NCBI GenBank assembly: GCA_005777185.1
Contig: SXNL01000007.1
Span: forward strand, 1 to 64,000
Direction: 5' to 3'
DNA: 64,000 nt
Source: Myxococcales bacterium
GTDB taxonomy: Bacteria > Myxococcota_A > Polyangia > Polyangiales > Polyangiaceae
Shown here: positions 24,800 through 34,689 of the stretch, piece after piece
How positions within the stretch are numbered: position 1 is the stretch's first letter
Layout: every line of letters starts with the position of its first letter
The notes under the pieces: model-generated
The model's input: only the letters and a program-made list of their open reading frames with translations
The model's database searches: none
What the model was told of the DNA's origin: nothing
Program-made: the position numbers and the translations under genes

Positions 24800-25558
24800 G
24801 TGGCAGACTGGGTGCCTATGCTCGGAACGTCGCGGGTCGTGGTCGTCGTGCCGGCGTTCCGCGAGGCGCTGCACATCGGGGCTGTGCTGCGCGCGATGCC
24901 CGCGTTCGTCGATCGCGTCCTCGTCGTGGACGACCAGAGCCCCGACGCCACCTGCGAGGCGGCCCGCGCGGTGCCCGATGCGAGGATCGAGATAGTGCGC
25001 CACGAGCAGAACCGAGGCGTCGGCGCGGCGATCGTCACGGGGTACCGGCGTGCGCTCGAGACCCCGGGCGGCCCGACGGACGCCCTGTGCGTGATGGCGG
25101 GTGACGGCCAGATGGATCCCGGCGACCTCGCACGCGTCGCCGCCCCGGTGACGACCGGCGAGGCCGACTACGTCAAGGGCAACCGCTTCCTTCGCCTCGA
25201 TACCCTCCGCGCGATGCCGCCAGGCAGGATCCTCGGGGGCCTCGCGTTCTCCCTCGCCACCCGATGGGCCACCGGACTCCCCATCTGGGACTCCCAGTGC
25301 GGGTACACCGCGCTCGCGCGCGCCGCCGCGGCGCGCCTCCCCCTCGGGGAGGTGTGGCCGGGTTACGGATACCCCAACGACCTCCTCGGGCACGCCGCGG
25401 TCCTCGGGCTCCGCGTCGTGGAGGTGCCGGTCCGCGCCATTTATGCCAGCGAGACCAGCAAGTTACGCGCGCACCATCTCGTGGGTATCGCGCGCGTCGT
25501 CGGACGCGCGTGGCGGCGGCGGAGGGGAAGGCCGCCCCTCAAGGATCCGCCCCGTTGA
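24800..25558 (+). CDS. Family 2 glycosyltransferase (dolichyl-phosphate mannose synthase-like)
   Basis: A 252-residue cytoplasmic-side transferase. The nucleotide-sugar fold shows VVVVPAFREALHIGAV, VLVVDDQSPDATCEAA and the catalytic-region DGQMDPGDLARV, then GYTALARAAAARLP and GYGYPNDLLGHAA, the order of polyprenyl-phosphate glycosyltransferases. It probably loads a sugar onto a lipid carrier for a surface polymer. There is no C-terminal membrane anchor. ATG 24800 is taken; ATG 24818 (MLGTSRVVV) is a plausible shorter start. Its start is divergent from the PhoB-like regulator. Confidence 0.9.
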   Translation: MADWVPMLGTSRVVVVVPAFREALHIGAVLRAMPAFVDRVLVVDDQSPDATCEAARAVPDARIEIVRHEQNRGVGAAIVTGYRRALETPGGPTDALCVMAGDGQMDPGDLARVAAPVTTGEADYVKGNRFLRLDTLRAMPPGRILGGLAFSLATRWATGLPIWDSQCGYTALARAAAARLPLGEVWPGYGYPNDLLGHAAVLGLRVVEVPVRAIYASETSKLRAHHLVGIARVVGRAWRRRRGRPPLKDPPR

Positions 25559-25573
25559 CCGTTTGTAGGAGCG

Positions 25574-26457
25574 ATGAGGTCCGCCGGAGCCCGCTCGCGC
25601 GTCACGCCGCTGGAGGTGCAGGCGGCCACGGCCGAGCGTGAGCGTGAGCGAGAGCACCTCAAGCGCCTGCTGATCACGACGTTCTGGTCCGACACGTACG
25701 AGCCGCCGCTCCTCCCGCGCTCGTCCTGGAGATCCTGGCGGTCACCCGGAACCCCGAAGCCACCGTCGACGAGGTGGTGCGCGTCGTGTCCCACGATCCG
25801 TTCATCGCGGCCCAGGTGCTGCGGCGCGCGCGTTCGGCGTTCTACTCGCGCGGCAACCCGGTCACGTCTCTCCGGCACGCGGTCGTGCGGCTCGGGATGG
25901 ACGTCGTCCGCAACATCTTCGTGCTCGCCTGTGTGGAGTCGCACGTCTTCAAGGCCACGCGCTTCGAGGGATCGATGGAGATGCTACGCAAGCACGCCGT
26001 CGCGACCGCGCACGCGGCCGACCTCGTCGCGAGGCGCTCGGGCGCGACGGTCGACGGGTTCCTCCTCGGTCTCCTGCACGACATCGGCTTCGCGGCCTGC
26101 TATGTCGCCGTCGCCGAGAGCGTCGGTCGTGGCGAGGTGCCGCCAGCACCCTCCCTGAGCGAGGCGGCCAGCCACGTGCACGCCGCCGTCGGGGAGATGC
26201 TGTGCCAGAAGTGGAAGCTGCCCGAGGGGCTCGGCGCGGCCATCCGCGATCACCACGCCCAGGACTTCTCGGCGCCGGCCCTCGCCATCCTCGCCATCGC
26301 CGAGCTGAACGCCGGGGAGTGCGGCTACCCGGGCCTCGAGGCGATCCCCGAGCGCGACGAGCCGCTGGAGAAGGCCTACCGGGCGCTCGGCCTGGCGCCG
26401 TTCGACGAGGATCTCGCCAGGGCGATCGCGGACCGGCTCTCCAAGCAGGAGATCTGA
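25574..26457 (+). pseudogene. HDOD-domain protein, apparent frameshift near 25709-25716
   Basis: The start ATG at 25574 has a strong AGGAG site. The first frame encodes ~45 residues ending TFWSDTYEPPLLP and then turns to Arg/Ser/Trp nonsense. In the next frame the expected HDOD sequence continues: ALVLEILAVTRNPEATVDEV, VSHDPFIAAQVLRRARSAFY, LRHAVVRLGMDVVRNIFV, LLHDIGFAACYVAV, down to the stop at 26457. Dropping one base in CTCCTCCC would restore PPLPALVLEIL, the usual HDOD entry. HDOD proteins are non-catalytic HD-fold signalling proteins, often in motility or stress regulation. Either the gene is broken, the read has a one-base error, or translation slips. It ends 16 bp before convergent purB. 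Confidence 0.85.
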
Positions 26458-26472
26458 CGGGCCGGGCGGGCG

Positions 26473-27771
26473 CTACGCGCGGAGGGCGCGCTCGACGATC
26501 GCGGGCGCATGGCGGAGCGCGTGCTCAAGGTCGAAGCACGCCTCGACCCGACCCGGTGGGAGCCTCGCGGCCACGGCCGGATCGCCGAGCAAGTTCGCCT
26601 TGAACGCGCCGTCTCCCGACCAGGCGCGCATCGCGCTTCGCTGGACGAGCACGTACGCGTCCTGCCGCGCCATTCCGGCCTCCACCAGCGCCAGGAGGAC
26701 CGCCTCCGAGAAGTACAGCTCGCCGGCGCGCTCGAGGTTCTTCCGCAGGTGATCCGGATACACGACGAGGCCGTCCACGAGGCCCGCGGCGCGCTCGAGC
26801 ATGAACGCGAGCGTCGACGTCGCGTCCGGCAGGAGCATGCGCTCGACCGAGGAGTGTGAGATGTCGCGCTCGTGCCAGAGGGAGACGTCCTCGAGCGCGG
26901 GCGCGACCGCGGCGCGGACCACGCGCGCGAGGCCGCAGAGGTTCTCGCTCAGGATGGGGTTGCGCTTGTGGGGCATCGCGCTCGACCCCTTCTGCCCGGC
27001 CGTGAACGCCTCCTCGGCCTCTCCCACCTCGGAGCGTTGCCAGTGGCGCACGTTGGTGGCGAGCCGCTCGATGCCCGCGGCGAGGAGCGCCATCGCGGCG
27101 AAGAACGCCGCGTGGCGATCGCGCGCCACGACCTGCGTGCTCGCGGTCTCCGGGACGAGGCCGAGCTCGCCGAGCGCGGCGGCCTCGATCGCCGGAGAGA
27201 GGTGCGCGTAGGTGCCCACCGCGCCGGCGAGCTTGCCGCAGGCGATCTCTCCCTCCGCGGCGGCGAGGCGCGCCTTCCCGCGGGCGATCTCCGCGTGGTG
27301 ACCCGCGAGGGCGAGGCCGAACGTGACGGGCTCCGCGAAGATGCCGTGACTCCGGCCGATCATCGGCGTCCGCGCGTGTTCCCGCGCACGCCGGGCGAGG
27401 GCCTCGAGGAGGGCCTCCACGCGGGTGAGCAGACCGCGCGAAGCGCGCCGCATGAGGATCGCGAGCGCCGTATCGAGGACGTCGCTCGAGGTCATGCCGC
27501 GGTGGAGCCAGCGCGCGTCCGGGCCGGCGAGCTCCTCCACGTGCGTGAGGAAGGCGATGACATCGTGCTTCACCGTGCGCTCGATGGCGTCGACGCGCGC
27601 GGCATCGAGCTGGAGATCCCTCGCGCGGAGGCTGGCGGCCGTCCCGGCGGGGACGAGGCCCTCGGTCTCCATCGCGGCGCATGCGGCGAGCTCGACCTCG
27701 AGCCACACCGCGAGCTTCGTCTCGACCGACCACAACGCGGCAAAATCCGGCGGCGTGTAACGGGGGATCAC
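26473..27771 (-). CDS. purB: Adenylosuccinate lyase
   Basis: A 432-residue enzyme of the fumarase/aspartase superfamily. It acts twice in purine synthesis, releasing fumarate from SAICAR and from adenylosuccinate. Motifs: [27 protein letters not shown], and the superfamily signature [11 protein letters not shown] near residue 265. The length is typical of the ~430-residue PurB class. I use the GTG start at 27771 ([15 protein letters not shown]); no ATG fits. It is divergent from the DUF6918-like gene and shares a 54 bp promoter gap with it. Confidence 0.95.
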   Translation of the reverse strand: MIPRYTPPDFAALWSVETKLAVWLEVELAACAAMETEGLVPAGTAASLRARDLQLDAARVDAIERTVKHDVIAFLTHVEELAGPDARWLHRGMTSSDVLDTALAILMRRASRGLLTRVEALLEALARRAREHARTPMIGRSHGIFAEPVTFGLALAGHHAEIARGKARLAAAEGEIACGKLAGAVGTYAHLSPAIEAAALGELGLVPETASTQVVARDRHAAFFAAMALLAAGIERLATNVRHWQRSEVGEAEEAFTAGQKGSSAMPHKRNPILSENLCGLARVVRAAVAPALEDVSLWHERDISHSSVERMLLPDATSTLAFMLERAAGLVDGLVVYPDHLRKNLERAGELYFSEAVLLALVEAGMARQDAYVLVQRSAMRAWSGDGAFKANLLGDPAVAARLPPGRVEACFDLEHALRHAPAIVERALRA

Positions 27772-27825
27772 GGGCCCAGGACCATACTTCTTTCTTCGCG
27801 AAATGTGTGGTAGTTCGGTGGGTCC

Positions 27826-28269
27826 ATGCCGACGCTGACCGAGATCCTGACGGGCGAATCCAAGAAGAAGAGCGTCATCGCCGACTGCCTGGTCCTGATC
27901 GACGCCGAGGTCGCCGACAAGAGCGGCATCTCGGGCCTCGCCATCAAGGCCGGCTATGGCACCGTGAAGAAGATCAAGCCGGGCTTCGTGGAGCACGCCG
28001 TCGAGGATCTGCTGCCCGAGTTCGCGAAGGTGCTCGACCCGCTCTACGAGGAGGCCAAGGGCAAGGGGAAGTCGGTCAGCGACTACTTCCGCGACAACTC
28101 TGGCCGCGCGGCCGACGCGCTCCTCTCGATCACGGACGCGAAGGCCGCCCGCGCGAAGAGCGGCACCGCGAAGGGCGCGTACGACAAGCTCCGCAGCACC
28201 GCGAAGAAGAACGTCGAGGCCGCCGTCCCTCGCCTCGGCAGGCTGATCGAGAAGTACGAGGCTGGCTGA
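27826..28269 (+). CDS. Uncharacterised small protein, DUF6918-like
   Basis: A 147-residue cytoplasmic protein rich in Lys, Asp and Ala ([54 protein letters not shown]). It is all-helical by appearance and ends with a Lys-rich stretch. It resembles small conserved actinobacterial and myxobacterial proteins I know as DUF6918; the function of that family is unknown and the match is from memory. Its stop overlaps the proposed CTG start of the metallopeptidase gene. Confidence 0.7.
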   Translation: MPTLTEILTGESKKKSVIADCLVLIDAEVADKSGISGLAIKAGYGTVKKIKPGFVEHAVEDLLPEFAKVLDPLYEEAKGKGKSVSDYFRDNSGRAADALLSITDAKAARAKSGTAKGAYDKLRSTAKKNVEAAVPRLGRLIEKYEAG

Positions 28270-29699
28270 CGGCCCTCCGCGCGGCGCTCCTCGGGACGCT
28301 CGCTGTCGGGTTGGTCGTGGCCTGCGCGCACCGGCGGGCGGGCGGCCCTCTGCCGGTCGTCGGCTCCGCCCCGCGCGCCGCGCTCGAGTACGATGTGGTC
28401 CACGACGGCGCCGGAACGCTCGACGTCGAGGCGAGCATACCCCCCGGCTTCGCGCGACCGTTCTCGGTCGACGGGCCCGCGATCCCGTTCGTGCGCGACG
28501 TCGCCTTCGTCGAGGACGGACGGACACGCGCCGCGCCCCGCGTGGGCGGCGCGTGGGATCTCTCGAGCTGCTCCGCCGGGTGCCGCGTCCGCTACCGCGT
28601 GGCGCTCGCGGAGGCTTGCGAGACGATCGGGGACATCTCCACGGCGCAGGCCTTCCACGGGCTGCAGGAGGCGCCGCCATCGACCTGGCTGCTCGCGCCG
28701 ACCGACGCGGACGAGGCGACGCGGATCGCGTTCCGCGTACGCACACCTCCGCCGCTCGTCTTCGTTACGGGGGTCTTCCGGTCGCCGGAGGGCGGTGGCG
28801 TGCACGCGCTGACGTGGGGCGATCTCCAGACCTCGCCGTACTCCGGCTTCGGCGGCGTGCGGACACTCGAGATCCCGGTTCCGGGCGCATCGATCACGCT
28901 CGCGCTCGACGGCCCGTTCGACGTGGGCGATGGCGCGCTCGCCGGGTGGGTGAAAGCGAACGCGGAGGCGGTCGCAGGCTGGTTCGGACGCTTCCCCGTG
29001 CCGCACGCGCTCGTGATCCTCGTGTCGGGCGGAGCGGCAGACATCGACTTCGGCAAGTCCCTCTCGGGCGGCGGCGCGAGCGTCTTCCTGCGCGTGGGCG
29101 CGCGCGCCGGGCGCCAGGATCTCGCGCGCGACTGGGTGCTCGCACACGAGCTCGTGCACCTCGGTTTCCCGGCCCAGCCGAGGTACCGCGACTGGATGGA
29201 GGAGGGCCTCGCGACGTACGTGGAGCCGCTCGCGCGAGCGAAGGCGGGCCTCCTCGACGACGCGGCCGTGTGGCGCGGTTTCCTGACAGGGATGCACTTC
29301 GGGCTGCCGGAGCGCGGCGACCGCGGCCTCGACCGGACGCACACGTGGGGCCGCGTCTACTGGGGCGGCGCGCTCTTCTGGCTCGTGGCGGATCTCGAGA
29401 TCCGGCGCCGGACGGCGGGCGCGAGGTCGCTCCGTCACGCGCTGGCCGCGATCGTCGCGGCGGGAGGGAACAACGCCGTCCGCTGGGCGGCGCCGGAGGC
29501 GTGCCGGGTCGGTGACGCGGCGACGGGGACGACCGTCCTCGCGGAGATGTTCCAGGCCTGGAGCGAGGGACCGGTCGATCCGCAGCTGGATGCAGTCTAC
29601 ATGTACCTCGGCGTCGCGCTGGGCGACGGTGGCGAGGTGCTCCTCGACGACCGTGCGCCGGGCTCTGCCACGCGGCGCACCCTCACGCGGGCGCCGTAG
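28266..29699 (+). CDS. MA-like zinc metallopeptidase lipoprotein
   Basis: A 477-residue protein with a lipoprotein signal ([16 protein letters not shown]). The N-terminal ~260 residues are beta-rich. The catalytic part has the zinc motif HELVH near residue 293 and, 15 residues on, [11 protein letters not shown], whose EGxxxY Glu is the third zinc ligand in gluzincin (peptidase MA-like) enzymes. It is therefore a plausible active peptidase tethered in the envelope. No ATG, GTG or TTG precedes the signal peptide; a CTG at 28266 overlapping the previous stop (CTGA) is the only apparent start, so the start is weakly supported. Its 3' end overlaps the convergent large membrane gene by 17 bp. Confidence 0.75.
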   Translation: MTALRAALLGTLAVGLVVACAHRRAGGPLPVVGSAPRAALEYDVVHDGAGTLDVEASIPPGFARPFSVDGPAIPFVRDVAFVEDGRTRAAPRVGGAWDLSSCSAGCRVRYRVALAEACETIGDISTAQAFHGLQEAPPSTWLLAPTDADEATRIAFRVRTPPPLVFVTGVFRSPEGGGVHALTWGDLQTSPYSGFGGVRTLEIPVPGASITLALDGPFDVGDGALAGWVKANAEAVAGWFGRFPVPHALVILVSGGAADIDFGKSLSGGGASVFLRVGARAGRQDLARDWVLAHELVHLGFPAQPRYRDWMEEGLATYVEPLARAKAGLLDDAAVWRGFLTGMHFGLPERGDRGLDRTHTWGRVYWGGALFWLVADLEIRRRTAGARSLRHALAAIVAAGGNNAVRWAAPEACRVGDAATGTTVLAEMFQAWSEGPVDPQLDAVYMYLGVALGDGGEVLLDDRAPGSATRRTLTRAP

Positions 29700-32600
29700 G
29701 CGCGGGCGCGGGCGCGGGGGGACCTCCCGGTTGCGGCGCGGACGCGCCCGCGGGCATCGGCGGTGGGCGCGGCGGGGACCGCTTCCAGAGGCCCCCCGTC
29801 CCGAACGCCGACCATCCCCACCGGAGCCAGCCGAGGAGCGCGAGCGCGATCCAGAGCGCCCACGCGAGCATCGCCGCGCGGTACACGAGGAGCGGGACGG
29901 AGACGACCCACGGCGTCGTGAGCGTCGCGGCGCTCCGATCGGAGAACCACACGAGCGACGACGCGGTGGAGCCGTTCCCCTTCACCTGCATCTCGGGCGC
30001 GCCGAGGAGACCCTCGTGGATCGCCGCGGCGAGGATGGCGAGGGCGATCGCCGTGAGCAGGACGAGCCCCATCTGTCGAAGGTCGAACACCCAGGGCCGC
30101 ATCGTGTCCGCGTTCGCGCGCGTGCGACGGTGCCCGAGCGCGAGCAACCAGCCGACGACGACAGCCCCGAGGACGATCGGGATCTGCGACAGCCCGATCG
30201 CGAGGAGCAGCCAGTCGTACCACCCGAGCGGGGTCGTCCTGACGCGCCCGAGCACGACGGCGACGACGCCCAGGATCGCCAGCAGACTCCAGAACAGGAC
30301 CACCGGGCCGACGTCGAGGCCTCCCGCGAAGAGGAGCCACCGCCCCCGAGGCACCTCGAGCCGCGTCGTCGCGTTGACGGACGGCGCGCCGAGATCGACG
30401 GGGCTCACCCGGAACAGCGGGGCGATCCCCGCGGGTTCGCGCCACGTGAGCGCGAGCGTCTGCGCGCCTGGCACGAGCGGCACGAGCACCCGGGCACCCT
30501 CCTGCCGGAGCGGCTGCGTCCTCCCGTCCACCGCGAGCGACTCGAGCGTCGCACCCGGCGGGAGCGTGATGGCGTGCTCGCCGCCGCGACTCGAGCGCAT
30601 CGCGACCGTCAGGGTCACGTCCGTCGCCCGCAGGCCCGGACGTACCGCGAGCGTCGAGTTGTCGATCGTCGACGTCTGCCCCGCGACGCCCGCGGGCCGG
30701 TCGAGCGCGACGAGCACCTCCTCGCCCGGCCACGGGCGGAAGGTCGGGACGCGGACGTTGGCGGTGGGCTGCGTGCGGACGGGCGGGATGCCCCCGAAGG
30801 ACGCGTGCCAGATCGGCCCGACGTCCACCTGCCACACCTCGGTCCACGCGGTCTGTCGCGACGCGAAGAGCCGCACGGGCGACCTCTGCTCCAGGACCGA
30901 GTGCCACGCGGCCTCGGTCACCTGTGGGCCCATGTTCACCAGCGCCTTGCCCCCCACGACGCGCACGTCGGCGGTCGTCACGTTCTCGCCGGGGAGGAGC
31001 GGGATCTCCAGCACGACGGCGGCCCCCGTGGGCGTCGTCCGGATCACCCGCGTGTCCACCTGCCAGTCGAGCCCCACCTGGAGCGTGCGCTCGACGCGCA
31101 CGAACGGGGGGAGGACGCCGGGCTGCAGCGCCGCGGCCTTGCCGCCCTCGGCTCGAATACGTGTACACTGCACGTTCTCGTCCGCGAGGTCGTCCTCGTG
31201 GATGCCCTCGACGGTCCAGTCCTGGAGATCCGCGAGCACGCGGTGTGGCCGCAGCGGGAGCGGGAGCTGGACGGTCTCGCGATCCGGGAACGCCCCGTCG
31301 AGCGTCACCTCGTGGTTGCCCTCCGGGACGAGCAGCCACAGCACCGCGCCGTCGACGCGCACCAGGCCCTTCGCGGGGTGGCCGTCGAGGAGCACCTCGC
31401 GCGGTGTCCACTGCGCGAGGGAGCCCGGCAAGGGGACCGCCGTCTCCGCCGCGGCGTCGACGGCCATGCGCACGCGGAGATCGTTGCCGCGTGTCTCGAG
31501 GGTCATGTGCGAGCTCGACGCGCAGTGCGGGGCGCACGGTGGCTTGCGCAGCAGGCGCTCGGAGAGATCGTCGAGGACCTTCGGATCGGGCTTGTCCGCG
31601 CGCGCCTCGTGGGGCGAGAGGGCGAGCCCCCCGAAGAGGAGGATCGACGCGGCGACCGTGTGCGACGCGGGCGTGGGCCCGCCCGGCGATCCCCAGCCTC
31701 CAGGCAGGCGGCGTGCGATGAACGGCAGCACGCGCAGCACCACGAAGAGGAGCAGCACGGCCCGGACGATCGCGAGCACGAGGTTCGCGCGAGGCGAGAG
31801 GAGCAAGAGGCGCATCCTCTGCGCGGCCTGGACGGGCCCGCTCCACCGGAGGTCGAGGCTCGTCCAGCTCCAGCGCGGGAGGCCGGGACCGGTCTGCACG
31901 ATCGCGGCGGGGTCGTACACCTGCGCGTTCGACTGCATGTAGCCCCGGGTCGCCAGGCTCCCGTGCTTCTTCCCCCACGCGCTCGCGACCGCGGGTGGCG
32001 ACGCGGGCTCGCGGTTGCGAGCGCGTTCGTCCTTCAGCGCCTCGGTGGCGTCCTGCTCGTGCTCGCCGCGCTTCTCGGCGCCCTGGTCGGGGGACCGCTT
32101 CGCGTTCTCCTGGTCGGTGGGCGCGTCGATCGTGTCGAGGGTGTTCTGCGCCTTCGGGTGCGCCGGTCTAGGCGCCGATTTCTCCATCGGGGCGCGCTCC
32201 TCGCCGGTCGTCGCCTCGAAGCGACCGCCGACGTCCGCGCCCTCACCGATCGCGACGTTCGGGTTTGCGAGCGCAGGGTAGATGCCCTCGCGCACGTGCT
32301 CGACGACGAAGCCGAGGGCGATCAGCGCCACCAGGATCGCGGACGCGAACCGGGTCACCGAGAAGACCGTCTTCAAGCGCCACCCCTCGGGCACCAGGCG
32401 AAAGAGCGCCTCCGAGACCAGGAGGGGGATCCACGCCCACTTCGGCGCGCCCTCCTCCGGCACCGTGAGCGCGAGGAGCACCACGGCCACGCCGCCCCAC
32501 CTCGGGCCGTAGAGGCGACCGATGGCCGCGGCGAGGACGAGCGCGAGGAAGATCTCCAGGAGCGACCAGTGCTTGAGCCACGTCCCGGACGCGTCGTCGA

Positions 32601-33990
32601 CGCCGATCGCGTGCAGGAGCCGCCACCCAGGCGGGAGGTGCAGCGTCCCGGAGACCTGGTGGAAGTCGTGCGCCCAGCCGACGGCCGGCAGGTCGGGCCC
32701 TCCGGGAATGCGGCTGTCCGCCTCGACGACGATCTGACCGTGGCGCACCTCGACGCCCGTCTTCCCCGGGTCCTGCGTGTGCGTGATGAACTGGTCCTTG
32801 CCACCTATCGCGACGCGCCCGAGGACCGAAGGCGCGCTCATGTCGATCCGCGTGTCGCGGTTCAGCGTGCCCGTCAGGGTGTCGCGCGCGGTGTAGCCGC
32901 GACCGTCGAAGTCGAGCCACAGCCTGCGGTCCAGGGTGAGCTGGTTGGGCGGCGGCTCCGCATCGCCGCGCCGCGTCTCGACCAGCTGGAGTGTATCCTG
33001 CACCTTCATCGGGTACGCGGGCAGGGTCTTCCACGCGTCGGGGAGGGTCGTCTGCTGCGGATCGATCGACACGACGCCCGCGACGGTCACGACGCGGAGA
33101 TCCGGGCGCGCCTCGAAGACCCAGACCTCCTCGCCCTCGCGCCACGGTCCGTCGGGAGGCGGCCGCGAGAGCGCGTTCACCGGTCCGTCGCTGCGGGCCG
33201 CGAGCTGCAGCGTGAACACCCCGGGCCGGGCCTGCACGCGGAGCCTTCCGTCAGGCTCCAGGCGCGCCGGGATGGGGGATTCGAGCGACGTCGGGACGAA
33301 ACCGGGCGGCAGCGCCCTGCCGGTCACGAGCTCGCGGTTCTTCCCCGACACGTGCATCTCGACGCGCGTGACGAGGGTGAGCGGGATGTCGTCGGTCACC
33401 TTGCGGTGGACCACGAGCTCCAGACGATCGCCCTCCTCGCCCGCGGCGCGCGCCTTCTGGAGCCAGACCGTGCCCGACGCGTCGCGGTTGGGCGCGGCGA
33501 TCGCTTGGCCGCGCACGGTCAGCGACAGAAGGCCGGTCTCCTGCGGCACCTTGAGGGACCCGGGAAGCGAGTCCCACGTGAACGTCCCCGTGAGCGTCGC
33601 ATCCCCGCGGGCGAGCTCGACGTGCGGCCCGTTCCTCTCGAACACGATGGCACGTGTCGCGCCGACCTGGACGCCTTCGGGCCAGCGCTTGCCGTCGCCG
33701 GGGAGCGGCACGGCGAGCCGCGGCGCGTCGACCCGCCAGCGCTGCGTGAACTTTCCGCCCTTGTCGTCGAGGACGAGGTCGAGCCGCGAGGGCCACGCAC
33801 ACCGCGTGAGGTCCGCCTTCCCCTCGAAGATGGCGCAGGTGGATCGCCCGTCGAGCGCCCAGCCCACCCACGGCTTCAGGGCATCGGGCACCCCCTTGGG
33901 ATCGAGGCGGTCCGCGCGTGCAGGAAGCGGCGCGAGGAGCGACATCATCGCGACGACGAGGAGGAGGAACCGCCGGGCGACGCGTGTCAT
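29683..33990 (-). CDS. Large internally duplicated membrane protein, function unknown
   Basis: A 1435-residue protein with a signal peptide (FLLLVVAMMSLLAPLPARA). The layout is: beta-rich periplasmic region (to ~520), a membrane cluster (LLEIFLALVLAAAIG, GGVAVVLLALTV, and others), a highly charged linker of ~100 residues, a further helix pair, a second beta-rich region, and five or more C-terminal helices ending in a Pro-rich tail. The two beta-rich regions resemble each other: both carry paired Cys, a VDA...AVPLPG segment, W...V, and a VPEG/LPG strand set. I recognise no named family. The convergent metallopeptidase gene overlaps its last 17 bp. Confidence 0.8.
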   Translation of the reverse strand: MTRVARRFLLLVVAMMSLLAPLPARADRLDPKGVPDALKPWVGWALDGRSTCAIFEGKADLTRCAWPSRLDLVLDDKGGKFTQRWRVDAPRLAVPLPGDGKRWPEGVQVGATRAIVFERNGPHVELARGDATLTGTFTWDSLPGSLKVPQETGLLSLTVRGQAIAAPNRDASGTVWLQKARAAGEEGDRLELVVHRKVTDDIPLTLVTRVEMHVSGKNRELVTGRALPPGFVPTSLESPIPARLEPDGRLRVQARPGVFTLQLAARSDGPVNALSRPPPDGPWREGEEVWVFEARPDLRVVTVAGVVSIDPQQTTLPDAWKTLPAYPMKVQDTLQLVETRRGDAEPPPNQLTLDRRLWLDFDGRGYTARDTLTGTLNRDTRIDMSAPSVLGRVAIGGKDQFITHTQDPGKTGVEVRHGQIVVEADSRIPGGPDLPAVGWAHDFHQVSGTLHLPPGWRLLHAIGVDDASGTWLKHWSLLEIFLALVLAAAIGRLYGPRWGGVAVVLLALTVPEEGAPKWAWIPLLVSEALFRLVPEGWRLKTVFSVTRFASAILVALIALGFVVEHVREGIYPALANPNVAIGEGADVGGRFEATTGEERAPMEKSAPRPAHPKAQNTLDTIDAPTDQENAKRSPDQGAEKRGEHEQDATEALKDERARNREPASPPAVASAWGKKHGSLATRGYMQSNAQVYDPAAIVQTGPGLPRWSWTSLDLRWSGPVQAAQRMRLLLLSPRANLVLAIVRAVLLLFVVLRVLPFIARRLPGGWGSPGGPTPASHTVAASILLFGGLALSPHEARADKPDPKVLDDLSERLLRKPPCAPHCASSSHMTLETRGNDLRVRMAVDAAAETAVPLPGSLAQWTPREVLLDGHPAKGLVRVDGAVLWLLVPEGNHEVTLDGAFPDRETVQLPLPLRPHRVLADLQDWTVEGIHEDDLADENVQCTRIRAEGGKAAALQPGVLPPFVRVERTLQVGLDWQVDTRVIRTTPTGAAVVLEIPLLPGENVTTADVRVVGGKALVNMGPQVTEAAWHSVLEQRSPVRLFASRQTAWTEVWQVDVGPIWHASFGGIPPVRTQPTANVRVPTFRPWPGEEVLVALDRPAGVAGQTSTIDNSTLAVRPGLRATDVTLTVAMRSSRGGEHAITLPPGATLESLAVDGRTQPLRQEGARVLVPLVPGAQTLALTWREPAGIAPLFRVSPVDLGAPSVNATTRLEVPRGRWLLFAGGLDVGPVVLFWSLLAILGVVAVVLGRVRTTPLGWYDWLLLAIGLSQIPIVLGAVVVGWLLALGHRRTRANADTMRPWVFDLRQMGLVLLTAIALAILAAAIHEGLLGAPEMQVKGNGSTASSLVWFSDRSAATLTTPWVVSVPLLVYRAAMLAWALWIALALLGWLRWGWSAFGTGGLWKRSPPRPPPMPAGASAPQPGGPPAPAPAPTAPA

Positions 33991-34047
33991 CCACGAAGGC
34001 TCGACCAATGGACCGCGGCGGTCAAGGGGCGGTGCTACCCTCCCCGC

Positions 34048-34686
34048 GTGCTCCTTCGCTTCGCAGCGGCCCTCACCGCGCTTGCGGCGGCAAGCTGCGC
34101 CCCCACGCGCGCTCCTCCCCCCGGTCCGCCCCCGGCGGCGACCCGCGCGTCCGTCCCCGAGTATCCGCAGCGCCAGCCCCTCGCCGACGCGGCCGCGCCT
34201 CCGGACGCCGCGATCCACCCCCGGAGCGACGCGGACGCGGGCACCCCTCTGCCCAGGCGCGCCTCGAGCACGTGCCCCGAGAGCTCCAGCTGGAACGGCA
34301 AGCTCTGCCGCGGCGCGGGGTTCGACGCCTGCCCCGCGGGCATGCACATGGAGGGCGACGCGTGCCTCGCCGCGGACGCGCCCGCTCCGCCGAGGAAGCC
34401 CCCGGCGAGGAAGCCGAGCCGCGACAAGCCCGAGCCGGCGCCGGAGCCGGAAGACGACGCAGACGACGACAGCTCGAGCGTCATGGGATCCGGCACGGGC
34501 GTCTCCTCCTGCGACAGGTTCCTCCAGCGTTACGCCGCGTGCAATGCGCTGCCGGCGCAGACCAAGGACGTGCTCGACGGGCTGGCGCGCGCGTGGCGCA
34601 CCGTGGGCAGGGATCCGCGGCAGCGCGCCGCGATGCAGACCGCGTGCGCGCAGATGGAGCACACGCTTCGCTCGGCGTGCCCTTGA
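34048..34686 (+). CDS. Lipoprotein of unknown function
   Basis: A 212-residue protein with a lipoprotein signal (FAAALTALAAASCAPTR, lipobox AASC). A long Pro/Ala/Asp-rich spacer is interrupted by a small Cys-rich segment (CPESSSWNGKLCRGAGFDAC then GDACLA), then a Lys/Glu/Asp-rich spacer and a helical C-terminal domain with four cysteines (CDRFLQRYAACNALPAQTKD through SACP). That end looks like a small helix-hairpin domain. GTG start at 34048. The gene ends 3 bp before the convergent panE-like gene. Confidence 0.7.
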   Translation: MLLRFAAALTALAAASCAPTRAPPPGPPPAATRASVPEYPQRQPLADAAAPPDAAIHPRSDADAGTPLPRRASSTCPESSSWNGKLCRGAGFDACPAGMHMEGDACLAADAPAPPRKPPARKPSRDKPEPAPEPEDDADDDSSSVMGSGTGVSSCDRFLQRYAACNALPAQTKDVLDGLARAWRTVGRDPRQRAAMQTACAQMEHTLRSACP

Positions 34687-34689
34687 AGG

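Noticed and set aside
29512-34686. Plus-strand ORF of 1724 residues
   Set aside because: Opposes the real 29683-33990 gene; the product is an Arg/Pro-rich string without domains.
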